Part shown: in pieces, positions 7,454 through 16,016 of the stretch
How the letters are laid out: each line of letters begins with the position of its first letter
Position numbering within the stretch: the first letter of the stretch is position 1
Assembly: GCA_900757145.1 (NCBI GenBank)
Contig: CAAEMT010000033.1
Coordinates: forward strand, 1-64,000
Direction: 5' to 3'
Source of the DNA: Lachnospiraceae bacterium
GTDB taxonomy: Bacteria; Bacillota; Clostridia; Lachnospirales; Lachnospiraceae
DNA: 64,000 nucleotides
Notes under the pieces: model-generated
What the model was told of the DNA's origin: nothing
The model's input: only the letters and a program-made list of their open reading frames with translations
Database searches by the model: none
Program-made: the position numbers and the translations under genes

Positions 7454-9265
7454 TTATTTATCATCCAGCTTCAGCACGCTCATAAACGCTTTTTGCGGAA
7501 TCTCTACGTTTCCGATCTGGCGCATACGCTTCTTTCCTTCTTTTTGCTTCTCAAGCAGCTTCTTCTTACGGGAAATATCACCGCCGTAACACTTTGCAAG
7601 TACGTCCTTGCGCATCGCTCTGACTGTCTCTCTCGCAATGATCTTGCTGCCGATCGCCGCCTGTATCGGAATCTCGAAAAGCTGACGCGGAATCTCCTCC
7701 TTTAGCTTCTCACACATCTTCCGTCCGCGCTCATACGCTGTCTCTGCATGTACGATAAATGACAGTGCATCGACTTCCTCGCGGTTTACGAGAATGTCAA
7801 GCTTCACAAGCTCAGAACGCTGATATCCCTTCATCTCATAATCAAAAGAAGCATACCCTCTTGATCGTGATTTCAGCGCATCAAAGAAATCATAGATAAT
7901 CTCATTCAGCGGAAGCGTATATTTGAGCAGAGCCCTCGTCTCTTCGATATACTCCATGCCGCCGTAAACGCCTCGCCGCTCCTGACACAGTTCCATGATC
8001 GCGCCAATAAACTCTGTCGTCACCATGATCTCAGCTTCAACGACCGGCTCCTCCATGTATTCGATCTCTGACGCATCCGGCAGGTTGGACGGGTTCGTCA
8101 GCTCGATGATCTCGCCGTTTGTCTTGTACACCTTGTAAATAACACTTGGCGCCGTTGTTACAAGATCGAGATTATACTCTCTCTCCAGACGCTCCTGAAT
8201 GATCTCCAGATGCAAAAGCCCCAAAAATCCGCAGCGAAAACCGAACCCCAGCGCGATCGATGTCTCAGGCTCAAACTGCAAAGATGCATCGTTTAACTGA
8301 AGCTTCTCAAGCGCGTCTCTCAGATCGGGATATTTTGCGCCGTCCGCCGGATACATACCGCAGTAAACCATTGGATTTACTTTTTTGTAGCCCGGAAGAG
8401 GCTCTGCGCACGGATTCTGCACATTCGTCACTGTATCGCCGACTCGCGTATCTTTTACATTCTTAAGGCTTGCCGTCAGATATCCGACCATACCGGCAGA
8501 AAGCTCATCACACGGGATGAACTGGCCTGCGCCAAAATACCCCGCCTCTACAACGTCTGCCTGCGCGCCCGTTGCCATCATGCGGATCGGCGTACCCTTT
8601 TTTACTGTTCCGTGCATCATACGCACAAAAATAATAACACCCTTATACGGATCATAGATCGAATCAAAGATCAGCGCCTGTAAAGGAGCATCCGGATCCC
8701 CCTGCGGAGCGGGTATCTTCTCCACAATACTCTCCAACACCTGATCGATATTCTGCCCCGTCTTTGCTGAGATCAGCGGTGCGTCCTGCGCCTCGATCCC
8801 AATCACATCTTCAATTTCATTGATCACACGCTGCGGATCGGCGCTTGGAAGATCGATCTTATTGATGACCGGCATGACATCAAGGTCATGATCGAGCGCC
8901 AGATAAACATTTGCAAGCGTCTGCGCCTCGATTCCCTGTGCCGCATCCACGACCAGTATTGCTCCATCGCACGCTGCAAGACTTCTAGAAACTTCGTAAT
9001 TAAAGTCCACATGCCCCGGTGTGTCGATCAAATTAAAAATATACTCTTCTCCGTCCTGTGCCTTGTAGACAGTACGCACAGCCTGAGACTTGATCGTGAT
9101 TCCGCGCTCCCTCTCAAGATCCATGTTATCCAATATCTGATTCTGCATCTCACGGCTCGTCAAAAGTCCCGTTTTCTCGATAATACGGTCTGCAAGCGTC
9201 GATTTTCCGTGGTCGATATGCGCTATAATACAAAAATTTCTGATTTTACTCTGATCTATTGCCAC
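7454..9265 (-). CDS. lepA: Elongation factor 4 (LepA) back-translocase GTPase
   Basis: LepA is a ribosome-associated GTPase that acts on stalled or mis-translocated ribosomes and in 30S maturation. The 603-residue length is standard. The G1 motif AHIDHGKST (residues 15-23), switch II DTPGHVDF and NKIDLP are all present, as is the LepA-specific C-terminal domain ending KKKLLEKQKEGKKRMRQIG. The start is GTG, with GGAGGA eight bases upstream. It is downstream of spoIIP on the same strand, a linkage conserved in sporulating Firmicutes. Confidence 0.97.
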   Translation of the reverse strand: MAIDQSKIRNFCIIAHIDHGKSTLADRIIEKTGLLTSREMQNQILDNMDLERERGITIKSQAVRTVYKAQDGEEYIFNLIDTPGHVDFNYEVSRSLAACDGAILVVDAAQGIEAQTLANVYLALDHDLDVMPVINKIDLPSADPQRVINEIEDVIGIEAQDAPLISAKTGQNIDQVLESIVEKIPAPQGDPDAPLQALIFDSIYDPYKGVIIFVRMMHGTVKKGTPIRMMATGAQADVVEAGYFGAGQFIPCDELSAGMVGYLTASLKNVKDTRVGDTVTNVQNPCAEPLPGYKKVNPMVYCGMYPADGAKYPDLRDALEKLQLNDASLQFEPETSIALGFGFRCGFLGLLHLEIIQERLEREYNLDLVTTAPSVIYKVYKTNGEIIELTNPSNLPDASEIEYMEEPVVEAEIMVTTEFIGAIMELCQERRGVYGGMEYIEETRALLKYTLPLNEIIYDFFDALKSRSRGYASFDYEMKGYQRSELVKLDILVNREEVDALSFIVHAETAYERGRKMCEKLKEEIPRQLFEIPIQAAIGSKIIARETVRAMRKDVLAKCYGGDISRKKKLLEKQKEGKKRMRQIGNVEIPQKAFMSVLKLDDK

Positions 9266-9352
9266 CTGTGTTCCTCCTCGTCGGCGTCTGCAACGCCTTT
9301 ATCCGCTACAGTTTATCACATGTTTTTGCGGTTTGTCCATAAAAATTGTGTT

Positions 9353-10864
9353 TTAGGCACCGCCCAAAACACAATTTAAAAGCTCCGCCAGTATACGCAT
9401 CGCATTTTTTTCTTCCTCTACCGTATTAAGCTGCGTTCCTGCCTCGATAAGAAGGGAGCGCGGACGCAGATGCAGATTAAACCGCTCTGCTTTTAAATAG
9501 ATATTCCTCGTAAAGCCAGGATAAAGTCTTTGCGCCGCAAGCTGCATCTGCAGGGAAAACGCCAGATTCTGCTGTATGTACGGATTTTCGAGCCAGTAGA
9601 GAGGCTGCGCATTGCTGTCTCTGGAAATACCGTTAAAAAACATGACCATAGACGTCGGTTTTCCATCGATCTGTGTCACAAACTTCTGTCCCTCTACTCC
9701 GTCCCTGTGCAGATCGATCACCACCTCGATCATCGGATTATCCGCAAGAACCTGTTGGATCGACTGGCGCGCGTAATCATATGCCGCACTCCGATCAAGC
9801 ACACCGTCTATGAGGTCATACACTCCTGTATCGTGAATGACCTGATACCCGTATGTATCGCGAAGCTCCTGCGCAAGCACTTCGCCCATCCCGACAATGG
9901 AATCTTCTGTATTTCCTTCCTCTGAATCTATAAATGTTTCCTGAGAATGTGTATGATAGATCAGGATCTGAGGTTCATCCGTTTTTTTCTCAATCGTCAG
10001 ATCTTCTCCCAGAAGCGTATCTGCGTCAAGAAGCTGTGCGTCAGCCGAGGTTCCTGCGTCCACGGTATAGTAGTTCGCAAGCAGATAGCTGAAATCCTCC
10101 AACTGCTCTAACAGTGTCTCTGAAACGATATTAACGGAAGACGCCTGTGAAATTTCGCTCTTCGTTTCCACCTCCTGATGCGGATGCATTCCCCCCGTCA
10201 GAGCCACATCCGTCTCCGATGCCGTATTTTCCTGTGTTCCTTCGGGCGCTGCTTCATCAGATGCCTCATTTCCCGTTCCTTCGGGCGCTGCTTCGTCAGA
10301 TGCCTCTTTTCCCATTCCTTCGGGCGCCGCTTCGTCAGATACCTCTTTTCCCGTTCCTTCGGGCGCTGCTTCGTCAGATGCCTCTTTTCCTGTTTCTTCA
10401 GACGCTGCTTCACCGGAAACCACATCTCCTGTCCCTTCGGGTGACGCTTCGCCGGATACCGCATTTCCCGTCCCTTCTGGTAACGCTCCGCCCGATACCA
10501 CATTTCCCGTTTCTTCTGATGATGCTTCTCCGGACGCTGCGGACTCCGATATTTCTTCTTCCGGCGCGCTTCCCATTTCTGTCTGTGTGTTTTTGTCCGC
10601 CAGATAGCTGTATACCGGCGCCGCCTGGCTCATCCATCCGGCGATCCAGTTTCCATCCGCCGTTTCTTCCACGGATGCCGCATAAGCGGGGGCCCATGTG
10701 CGTACCGCTCCGTCCTCCATCATCCTTTGGACTTCGCCGGAATCAAGCGCCTGCTGCATGGCAGGCGAGCTTAATACAATGCGCCCCGCTTTATATATAA
10801 TATAAATTCCCAGAATTGCAATGATCAGATACAATATCTTTTGCAGCCGCTGTGTTCCCTTCAT
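9353..10864 (-). CDS. spoIIP: Stage II sporulation protein P (engulfment peptidoglycan hydrolase)
   Basis: SpoIIP is the membrane-anchored amidase/endopeptidase that, with SpoIID and SpoIIM, degrades septal peptidoglycan during forespore engulfment. The 503-residue protein has an N-terminal membrane helix (about residues 9-26) and a long variable linker. The catalytic domain begins about residue 298, with LIYHTHSQETF (His304, His306) and VVIDLHRDGVE (His386). The ATG at 10864 follows AGGAGA; the frame runs 32 codons further upstream without a good site. Residues 109-212 are eight 13-residue acidic repeats that lengthen the linker, which is unusual for the family. Confidence 0.92.
   Translation of the reverse strand: MKGTQRLQKILYLIIAILGIYIIYKAGRIVLSSPAMQQALDSGEVQRMMEDGAVRTWAPAYAASVEETADGNWIAGWMSQAAPVYSYLADKNTQTEMGSAPEEEISESAASGEASSEETGNVVSGGALPEGTGNAVSGEASPEGTGDVVSGEAASEETGKEASDEAAPEGTGKEVSDEAAPEGMGKEASDEAAPEGTGNEASDEAAPEGTQENTASETDVALTGGMHPHQEVETKSEISQASSVNIVSETLLEQLEDFSYLLANYYTVDAGTSADAQLLDADTLLGEDLTIEKKTDEPQILIYHTHSQETFIDSEEGNTEDSIVGMGEVLAQELRDTYGYQVIHDTGVYDLIDGVLDRSAAYDYARQSIQQVLADNPMIEVVIDLHRDGVEGQKFVTQIDGKPTSMVMFFNGISRDSNAQPLYWLENPYIQQNLAFSLQMQLAAQRLYPGFTRNIYLKAERFNLHLRPRSLLIEAGTQLNTVEEEKNAMRILAELLNCVLGGA
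10229..10540 (-). repeat. In-frame 39-bp tandem repeats in the spoIIP linker
   Basis: Eight consecutive 13-residue units (for example EASDEAAPEGTGK, AVSGEASPEGTGD) encode residues 109-212 of SpoIIP. Units are imperfect at the DNA level but clearly share a 39-bp period. They are rich in Glu, Ala, Ser and Gly and should be disordered. The unit length is a multiple of three, so copy number can change without breaking the frame. Confidence 0.9.
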
Positions 10865-11146
10865 ACGTCTTCTCCTACTGCCTGCATATATGCATGCCTG
10901 CGTGCCATGCATGACTGTGCTATTCCCGCCTGCATACCTCTGCGCATACAAAGCCCTCATATCCCGTCTGCATATTTTTGCAGCATACGCCTCCTACAGC
11001 CCCAAGTCTGCACAGCCGTATCTCCTGTGCATGTCCGCCTCGCAGCTCGGATGCGCCTTGGCTCCAATATTATATATATGAAGGAAAGTGTTCACTTATT
11101 CCGGTCTTCTGTGATTTTCTCTTTTGTTTTCCGCCATGTTCTTCCT

Positions 11147-12094
11147 TTATGACAGCGCAATATTTAATCCTTCCGATATCGTATAGCTTAGATACTTTAC
11201 AGTCTCATCGATGTCTTTTGGCGTCACAAACATCGTATTTAAATGCGGAGAAATCAGCTCCTGTATCATCTGATGCTTTTCTGCCTGATTCATTGTACCA
11301 AGCGTTCCTCCAAGCCTCTGCATAGAAACGCTGCTGTCCATCTGAGCGATCAGCTCCTCCATCGTATCATTTACGATCGTTGCCGCATCCACGACCGTAG
11401 GTATTCCGACTGCTATAACCGGAATTCCCAAAGTCTCTTCATTTATCGCATTTCTGTGATTTCCGACTCCTGAACCGGGATTGATTCCCGTATCGGTGAT
11501 CTGGATCGTCCTGTTTAGCCTGCGCGTGCTGCGGGCTGCCAAAGCATCGATTGCAATTACTGCCTCCGGCTTCGTCTCCTCCACAACTCCCTTGATAATC
11601 TCCAGCGTCTCCATACCTGTCTGCGCCATTACTCCCGGGATAAGCGCGCTAACCGATCCGGCATTCTCCGACATACCTGACATTCGTCCGTATTCCTTTA
11701 TCATATGACGTGTAATATTCAGATTGCCGACCACCTCAGGTCCCAGCGCATCCGGCGTCACCTCGCGGTTTCCAAGCCCTACCACAAGCACAGAGCGTCT
11801 GCGTTCTCCCAGAATTTCCTTTAAATGCCCGGCAATCTCCTGTGAAATTTCTCTGTGATAATCCTCATCCGGGGCAGACATATTCGGAGCCTCAATCGTG
11901 ATATACGTCCCAACCGGCTTTCCGAGCGCCTTCGCTGCATTCTCTGTCTCAATCACAACCGTCGTCGTAGAGACCTCCCGTTCCTCATCTTTTTCCTCTC
12001 TGACTCTCACCCCGCGTATTTTTATGTGATCCGCCTCACAGCTCTCTCTTGCCTCAAGCGCGAGATCTGTCCGTATCTGAAATTTTCCGACCAT
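11147..12094 (-). CDS. gpr: GPR endopeptidase (spore protease)
   Basis: GPR degrades small acid-soluble spore proteins at germination. The 315-residue protein begins MVGKFQIRTDLALEARE, the region containing the autoprocessing site of the zymogen, and carries VLVVGLGNREVTPDALGP, the family signature. The start at 12094 is preceded by AAGGAGA. The frame extends 20 codons further upstream without support. It is 282 bases from spoIIP on the same strand; that gap contains no gene I can support. The gpr-spoIIP-lepA-hemW order is classical for endospore formers. Confidence 0.95.
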   Translation of the reverse strand: MVGKFQIRTDLALEARESCEADHIKIRGVRVREEKDEEREVSTTTVVIETENAAKALGKPVGTYITIEAPNMSAPDEDYHREISQEIAGHLKEILGERRRSVLVVGLGNREVTPDALGPEVVGNLNITRHMIKEYGRMSGMSENAGSVSALIPGVMAQTGMETLEIIKGVVEETKPEAVIAIDALAARSTRRLNRTIQITDTGINPGSGVGNHRNAINEETLGIPVIAVGIPTVVDAATIVNDTMEELIAQMDSSVSMQRLGGTLGTMNQAEKHQMIQELISPHLNTMFVTPKDIDETVKYLSYTISEGLNIALS

Positions 12095-12217
12095 AGCAGT
12101 TCTCCTTCGTATTGTGTTTTCCTTATTTTTTACAGGAAAACGGAAACTATACATCGATACTTTTCTCTATTTACATCAGCAAGCATGCCTTTTGTGATCA
12201 AATACTACTTTCTGCGC

Positions 12218-12246
12218 TTGCACGTTTTTTCAAAAAAGCATATAAT
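12218..12246 (+). promoter_or_regulatory. Sigma-A promoter of the hicB-like gene
   Basis: TTGCAC (12218-12223) and a perfect TATAAT (12241-12246) are 17 bases apart, with GGAGGAG at 12261-12267 before the ATG at 12275. Confidence 0.8.
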
Positions 12247-12274
12247 AATGCGTAAAAAAAGGAGGAGTTACATT

Positions 12275-12553
12275 ATGAAATTCATATACCCTGCAATTTT
12301 CAAAAAAACAGAAAAAGGGACGTTTAAGGGTACGTTTCCTGATCTTGCCTGCTGCGAGGCGGAAGGCGAGACGATTGAAGACGCGGTAGAAAAAGCGAAC
12401 GAAGCCGCATACGACTGGATATATTTGGAGCTTTCTGAAGAAGGCGCACATCTCCCGCCGATCACCGATATTCACGACCTCCATCTCGGCGAAGACGAAA
12501 CTGTCCGCAATATTTGTGTCAATGTACGTTTTACCGAAGGCTGGGAAGAATAA
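12275..12553 (+). CDS. HicB family antitoxin-like protein, solitary
   Basis: A 92-residue protein with the HicB fold: a first strand YPAIFKKTEKGTFKGTFPDLACCEAEGET followed by the helix IEDAVEKANEAAYDWIYLE, as in partial-RNase-H HicB antitoxins. HicB normally neutralises the HicA mRNA-interferase. No HicA-like gene (a 60-80 residue double-stranded RNA-binding fold) is found on either side. No C-terminal DNA-binding domain follows. It is therefore an orphan antitoxin or a housekeeping HicB-like protein. Its own promoter and a strong ribosome binding site suggest it is expressed. Confidence 0.8.
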   Translation: MKFIYPAIFKKTEKGTFKGTFPDLACCEAEGETIEDAVEKANEAAYDWIYLELSEEGAHLPPITDIHDLHLGEDETVRNICVNVRFTEGWEE

Positions 12554-12720
12554 CTCATGTTCAGAACTATCCAAAAATCTGCGTGAAAGCATGTTCAATC
12601 ATATCCCGGCTTTCTCATTTTCCAATATTAACAAGTCCAATACTGCCGGAGATGTATACGTAGGCGGCAGCAAAACCGGCGAATACGGACGGCTTTATCC
12701 GCCGTCCTCCACATGGCTAC
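12554..12720. other. Intergenic stretch with a 7-bp hairpin
   Basis: Between hicB and repeat copy 2 there is no convincing gene. A perfect GGACGGC/GCCGTCC hairpin (12687-12693 with 12701-12707) is present without a following T-run, so it is a weak terminator candidate for hicB. Confidence 0.4.
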
Positions 12721-12845
12721 GAGAGGGTATTGCAAAATGCTGATTCCGGTGGCTTTTCGGTGTGTTTTTCACAGAAAACATCTTAGTTTTCGGAGGAAAA
12801 TCACCCGAAAGTGTACCGCCGGATGTATTTTGCAACATCCTCTTC
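12721..12845. repeat. Dispersed ~120-bp inverted-end repeat, copy 2 (MITE-like)
   Basis: This copy has the same length and order of blocks as 2811-2932. The left end TATTGCAAAATGC and right end GTATTTTGCAACATCC are slightly diverged, while the interior AACATCTTAGTTTTCGG and AAAATCACCCGAAA is identical. It lies between convergent hicB and the ferredoxin gene, so it may act as a transcriptional boundary. Confidence 0.85.
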
Positions 12846-12857
12846 TTTTTATCCCGT

Positions 12858-13346
12858 TTATCTTGCCGCCGTCAGCACGCCTCTCAGATCATAGATCGCA
12901 TGGCGCGGGCATTTGACTGCGCACATACCGCAGCTTAGACAGTACCGCTCGTCTATGGCCGCGCAGTTGTCCCTGACGCGGACGGCGTTTGCCGTACACG
13001 TTTTTTCGCAGATGCCGCAGCCGATGCAGCTTACCCCGCACGCTTTTTTCGCTTCTGCACCCTTCGCATGGTTTGAGCATTTGACAACGATATAATTCGC
13101 ACAGTCATGCACACGGATGATCTGCTGCGGGCATACTTTTGCACATTTTCCACAGCCGATGCACAGCTCCTCATTCACCTCTGCCACACCGTACTCATTT
13201 AGCGATACAGCGCCGAACTTACACGCCTCCACACACTGTCCGCAGCCGATGCATCCGTCTGCACACGATTTTCCTTCTGCCCCGCGGCAGCCGCCGTTAC
13301 ACGCGACGACTGCTGCCTTATATGGAAATTTTTTCTTTACCGCCAT
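12858..13346 (-). CDS. RnfB-like polyferredoxin (multiple 4Fe-4S)
   Basis: A 162-residue soluble iron-sulfur protein resembling the C-terminal half of RnfB. An N-terminal CNGGCRG element is followed by four CxxCxxCxxxC-type motifs (CIGCGQCVEAC, CIGCGKCAKVC, CIGCGICEKTC, CLSCGMCAVKC). There is no membrane helix. It should move electrons in the cytoplasm. The ATG at 13346 lies two bases after the stop of the molybdenum hydroxylase gene, with GAGAGG inside that gene's end. This indicates translational coupling and makes the protein a likely redox partner of that enzyme. A GTG two codons earlier is an alternative start. Confidence 0.85.
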   Translation of the reverse strand: MAVKKKFPYKAAVVACNGGCRGAEGKSCADGCIGCGQCVEACKFGAVSLNEYGVAEVNEELCIGCGKCAKVCPQQIIRVHDCANYIVVKCSNHAKGAEAKKACGVSCIGCGICEKTCTANAVRVRDNCAAIDERYCLSCGMCAVKCPRHAIYDLRGVLTAAR

Positions 13347-13348
13347 AC

Positions 13349-15931
13349 TCACACCTCTCTTTCATACGGTGTATTGTGGATCGGAAGGGTGAAACGGCGC
13401 TCCCCGTCGAGACGGTAATACGCATCCGTGATTGCCGGAGCTGTCGGGATCGATGTGATCTCACCAATGCCGATCGAACCGCCTGCTACTTTAAGCCCCG
13501 CCTTATCTACGACGATCGCCTTTACTTGGGGCACCTCATGGCTGCGGAACAATCCAAGCGCACCGTATTTTTCCACAGGCTTGCAGTTCTCATCAATCTC
13601 ATACCTCTCGCGCAGTGCAAAGCCCATGCTCATCACGACACCTCCCTCGATCTGTCCCTCACAGGAGAGAGGATTGACTGCTCTTCCGACATCATGAGCC
13701 GCCACTATCCTTTCAATCTTTCCGGTTTTTGGCTCAAGAATACACATCTGCGTCGCATAACCGTACGCAACGTGCGATACTGGATTTGGTACGTTCGCGC
13801 CGAGCGGATCGGTCTTCGCCAGATACTCCCCGTAGAAAGTCTGTCCGATCAGCTCTTTCATACTCTTTCCGGCATTCCTCTCCTTCATAAATTTGCGGCA
13901 GGCGCGGATACACGCCTCTCCCGTGATGAGCGTCTGTCTGGAACCGGACGTTGTACCGGAATCCGGCGATACCCACGTATTGCTGCGCTCATATACGATC
14001 TGAGCCACAGTAAGATCCGTCTCTTCCACGATCATCTGTACCAGAACGGTGCCAAGTCCCTGTCCGATGCAGGAAGCCCCCGTAAAGATATGCAGCTTTT
14101 CATCCTCTTTCACAATAAGCTTTACGCGCCCCGTATCCGGAATACCTACGCCTACGCCGGCATTCTTCATCGCGCAGGCAATACCGACCGGCCTGCCTGC
14201 TTCCCATGCGGCATCGTAGTCCTGCTTCACTGCCTCAAGTGTCTCCACAAGTCCTGTAGAATCATCAACGATCTGACCATTCGGAAGGACGCCGTTTGGT
14301 CGGATCGCATTGCGGTAACGGATTTCCCACGGCGTAATCCCGACCTGATCTGCCATCATATTGAGCAGCGTTTCCGTTGCAAAACACGTCTGCGTTACGC
14401 CAAAGCCCCGGAACGCGCCCGCCGGAGGATTGTTCGTATAATATGCCGTTCCCTCAATCTCGAAGTTTTCATACGCATACGGACCTGCCGCGTGTGTACA
14501 GGCTCTTTGCAGGACAGGACCTCCAAGCGACATATATGCGCCTGTGTCCGTCTTAACGACCGCCTTCACCCCCTGGATCATGCCGTTTTCATCACAGCCC
14601 ATTGTAAAGTCCATCACAAAATGATGGCGCTTCGGATGCACGAGCAGAGATTCTTCTCTGGAGAGCTTCACTTTCACAGGCTCTTTTGTCAGATATGCGC
14701 CAAGCGCCGCATACGGCTGCACCGTCATATCCTCCTTGCCGCCGAAGCCTCCGCCTACAAGCGCATTCTGCACCTTTACCTTATCTGTTCCAAGCGTCAT
14801 GATACACTCATGGAGCGTCTGGTGCGCCGACTGGTCTGTAGAATAAACGAATACGTCTCCCTCGCTGTCAATAAAAGCAACGGCGCACTCCGGCTCCAGA
14901 AAGGCATGTTCTGTCCACGGCGTCTCAAAATGCTGCGAGATCACGTACTTCGACTGTTCGATCGCCGCCTGCGCATTTCCCCTGCTGATGTGTTCGTGAG
15001 AACAGATATTGTTTTCCATTCCCTCTATGACGATCGGAGCATCCGGCGCTGCGGCAGACGCAATGCTGTTCACGACAGGAAGCACTTCATACTCCACCTT
15101 GATCAGCTTCTTTGCCTTCTCTGCCGTCTCATGATCCTCTGCCACCACCAGCGCGACCGGATCGCCGAGATAATGCACAAGCTCTCCGACCGGAACGAAT
15201 ACGTACTGATCATGCCTGAGATGACCGATCAGATTTTCCCCCGGAACGTCCGCCGCCGTATAGACGCCGCGCACACCGGGAAGCGCTTTTGCCTTTTTTG
15301 TATCGATTGAAAGCACTCTGGCTCTCGCATATTTGCTGCGCAGAAGGCTGCCGCAGAGCATTCCCGGCAGGTAATAATCATCCGGATATTTTCCCTCTCC
15401 AAGCACCTTTTCTTTTGCATCAATACGCTGCACGCGGTTTCCCGGCTTCCAGTCTTTTGCCCCTGCTTCCGGAATCCTGCCGTCTCTCATGATCTGCGCC
15501 GCAAGCTCCACGGCTGCGATTATCTTCACATAGCCTGTACAGCGGCAGTAGTTGTTGCGCAGCGCATACCGGATCTCAAGCTCGGTCGGATCCGGATTTT
15601 TATCAAGCAAAGCCTTCGTGCACATCACCATGCCCGGTATGCAGAAGCCGCACTGTACTGCTCCTGCCTCCGCATATGCGAACGTATATACTTCCTTCTC
15701 CCAATCGTTAAGTCCTTCTACCGTAATGACGCTTTTTCCGTCGAGTGAATCGGTATCCGGTACGCACGCCTTGCATGTTACCCCGTCAATGATCACGGTA
15801 CAGGCGCCGCAGGCTCCCTGACTGCATCCATCCTTTACAGAGGTCAGGTGGAGCTCATCTCTGAGAAATCGGAGAAGCTTCTGATTCTTCGACGGAGTCA
15901 CCCGTACTCCGTTCACCATAAAATCAGCCAT
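13349..15931 (-). CDS. Selenium-dependent-type xanthine dehydrogenase, fused 2Fe-2S and molybdenum domains (XdhD-like)
   Basis: An 860-residue molybdenum hydroxylase. Residues 1-150 form the two-cluster 2Fe-2S domain (GCSQGACGAC with Cys36/41/44, then CGFC at 94-97 and CRC at 129-131). The remainder is the xanthine-dehydrogenase-type molybdopterin domain, ending with GIGEITSIPTAPAI, which carries the catalytic base Glu. No FAD domain is present. This architecture matches the selenium-metabolism-linked XDH family, in which selenium is a labile Mo ligand and not selenocysteine. The start at 15931 (GGAG upstream) is preferred over a 41-codon extension through the repeat at 15955-16010. It is in line with hyuA-ygfK-ssnA; the likely substrates are purines such as xanthine or hypoxanthine. 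Confidence 0.88.
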   Translation of the reverse strand: MADFMVNGVRVTPSKNQKLLRFLRDELHLTSVKDGCSQGACGACTVIIDGVTCKACVPDTDSLDGKSVITVEGLNDWEKEVYTFAYAEAGAVQCGFCIPGMVMCTKALLDKNPDPTELEIRYALRNNYCRCTGYVKIIAAVELAAQIMRDGRIPEAGAKDWKPGNRVQRIDAKEKVLGEGKYPDDYYLPGMLCGSLLRSKYARARVLSIDTKKAKALPGVRGVYTAADVPGENLIGHLRHDQYVFVPVGELVHYLGDPVALVVAEDHETAEKAKKLIKVEYEVLPVVNSIASAAAPDAPIVIEGMENNICSHEHISRGNAQAAIEQSKYVISQHFETPWTEHAFLEPECAVAFIDSEGDVFVYSTDQSAHQTLHECIMTLGTDKVKVQNALVGGGFGGKEDMTVQPYAALGAYLTKEPVKVKLSREESLLVHPKRHHFVMDFTMGCDENGMIQGVKAVVKTDTGAYMSLGGPVLQRACTHAAGPYAYENFEIEGTAYYTNNPPAGAFRGFGVTQTCFATETLLNMMADQVGITPWEIRYRNAIRPNGVLPNGQIVDDSTGLVETLEAVKQDYDAAWEAGRPVGIACAMKNAGVGVGIPDTGRVKLIVKEDEKLHIFTGASCIGQGLGTVLVQMIVEETDLTVAQIVYERSNTWVSPDSGTTSGSRQTLITGEACIRACRKFMKERNAGKSMKELIGQTFYGEYLAKTDPLGANVPNPVSHVAYGYATQMCILEPKTGKIERIVAAHDVGRAVNPLSCEGQIEGGVVMSMGFALRERYEIDENCKPVEKYGALGLFRSHEVPQVKAIVVDKAGLKVAGGSIGIGEITSIPTAPAITDAYYRLDGERRFTLPIHNTPYEREV

Positions 15932-15954
15932 CGTCTGATCTCCTTTCTTTTTTT

Positions 15955-16010
15955 GAAGGGGTGCCGCAAAATGCTTATTCCAGTGAATAGCATTTGCAGC
16001 GCCCCCTCCC
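15955..16010. repeat. Short derivative of the dispersed repeat, copy 3
   Basis: GGGGTGCCGCAAAATGC and GCATTTGCAGCGCCCC face each other across a 15-base centre, giving a compact hairpin in the gap between the hydantoinase and XDH genes. The ends match the termini of the 120-bp elements while the interior is missing. In the transcript it would fold between two cistrons and could process or attenuate the message. Confidence 0.65.
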
Positions 16011-16016
16011 AAACTG

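Noticed and set aside
10229..10540. Possible CRISPR-like array
   Set aside because: The 39-bp units are contiguous without spacers and encode in-frame SpoIIP residues.
12516..12743. A 75-codon plus-strand frame after hicB
   Set aside because: It overlaps the end of hicB, has no ribosome binding site and ends inside repeat copy 2.
13139..15310. A 723-codon open frame on the plus strand
   Set aside because: It is antisense to the molybdenum hydroxylase gene, whose motifs and ribosome binding site are clear; the plus-strand protein is Arg/His/Cys-rich noise.
13349..15931. Selenocysteine in the selenium-linked XDH or YgfK
   Set aside because: Both frames are open without internal TGA, and no SECIS-like hairpin is needed; selenium in this family is a non-amino-acid cofactor ligand.
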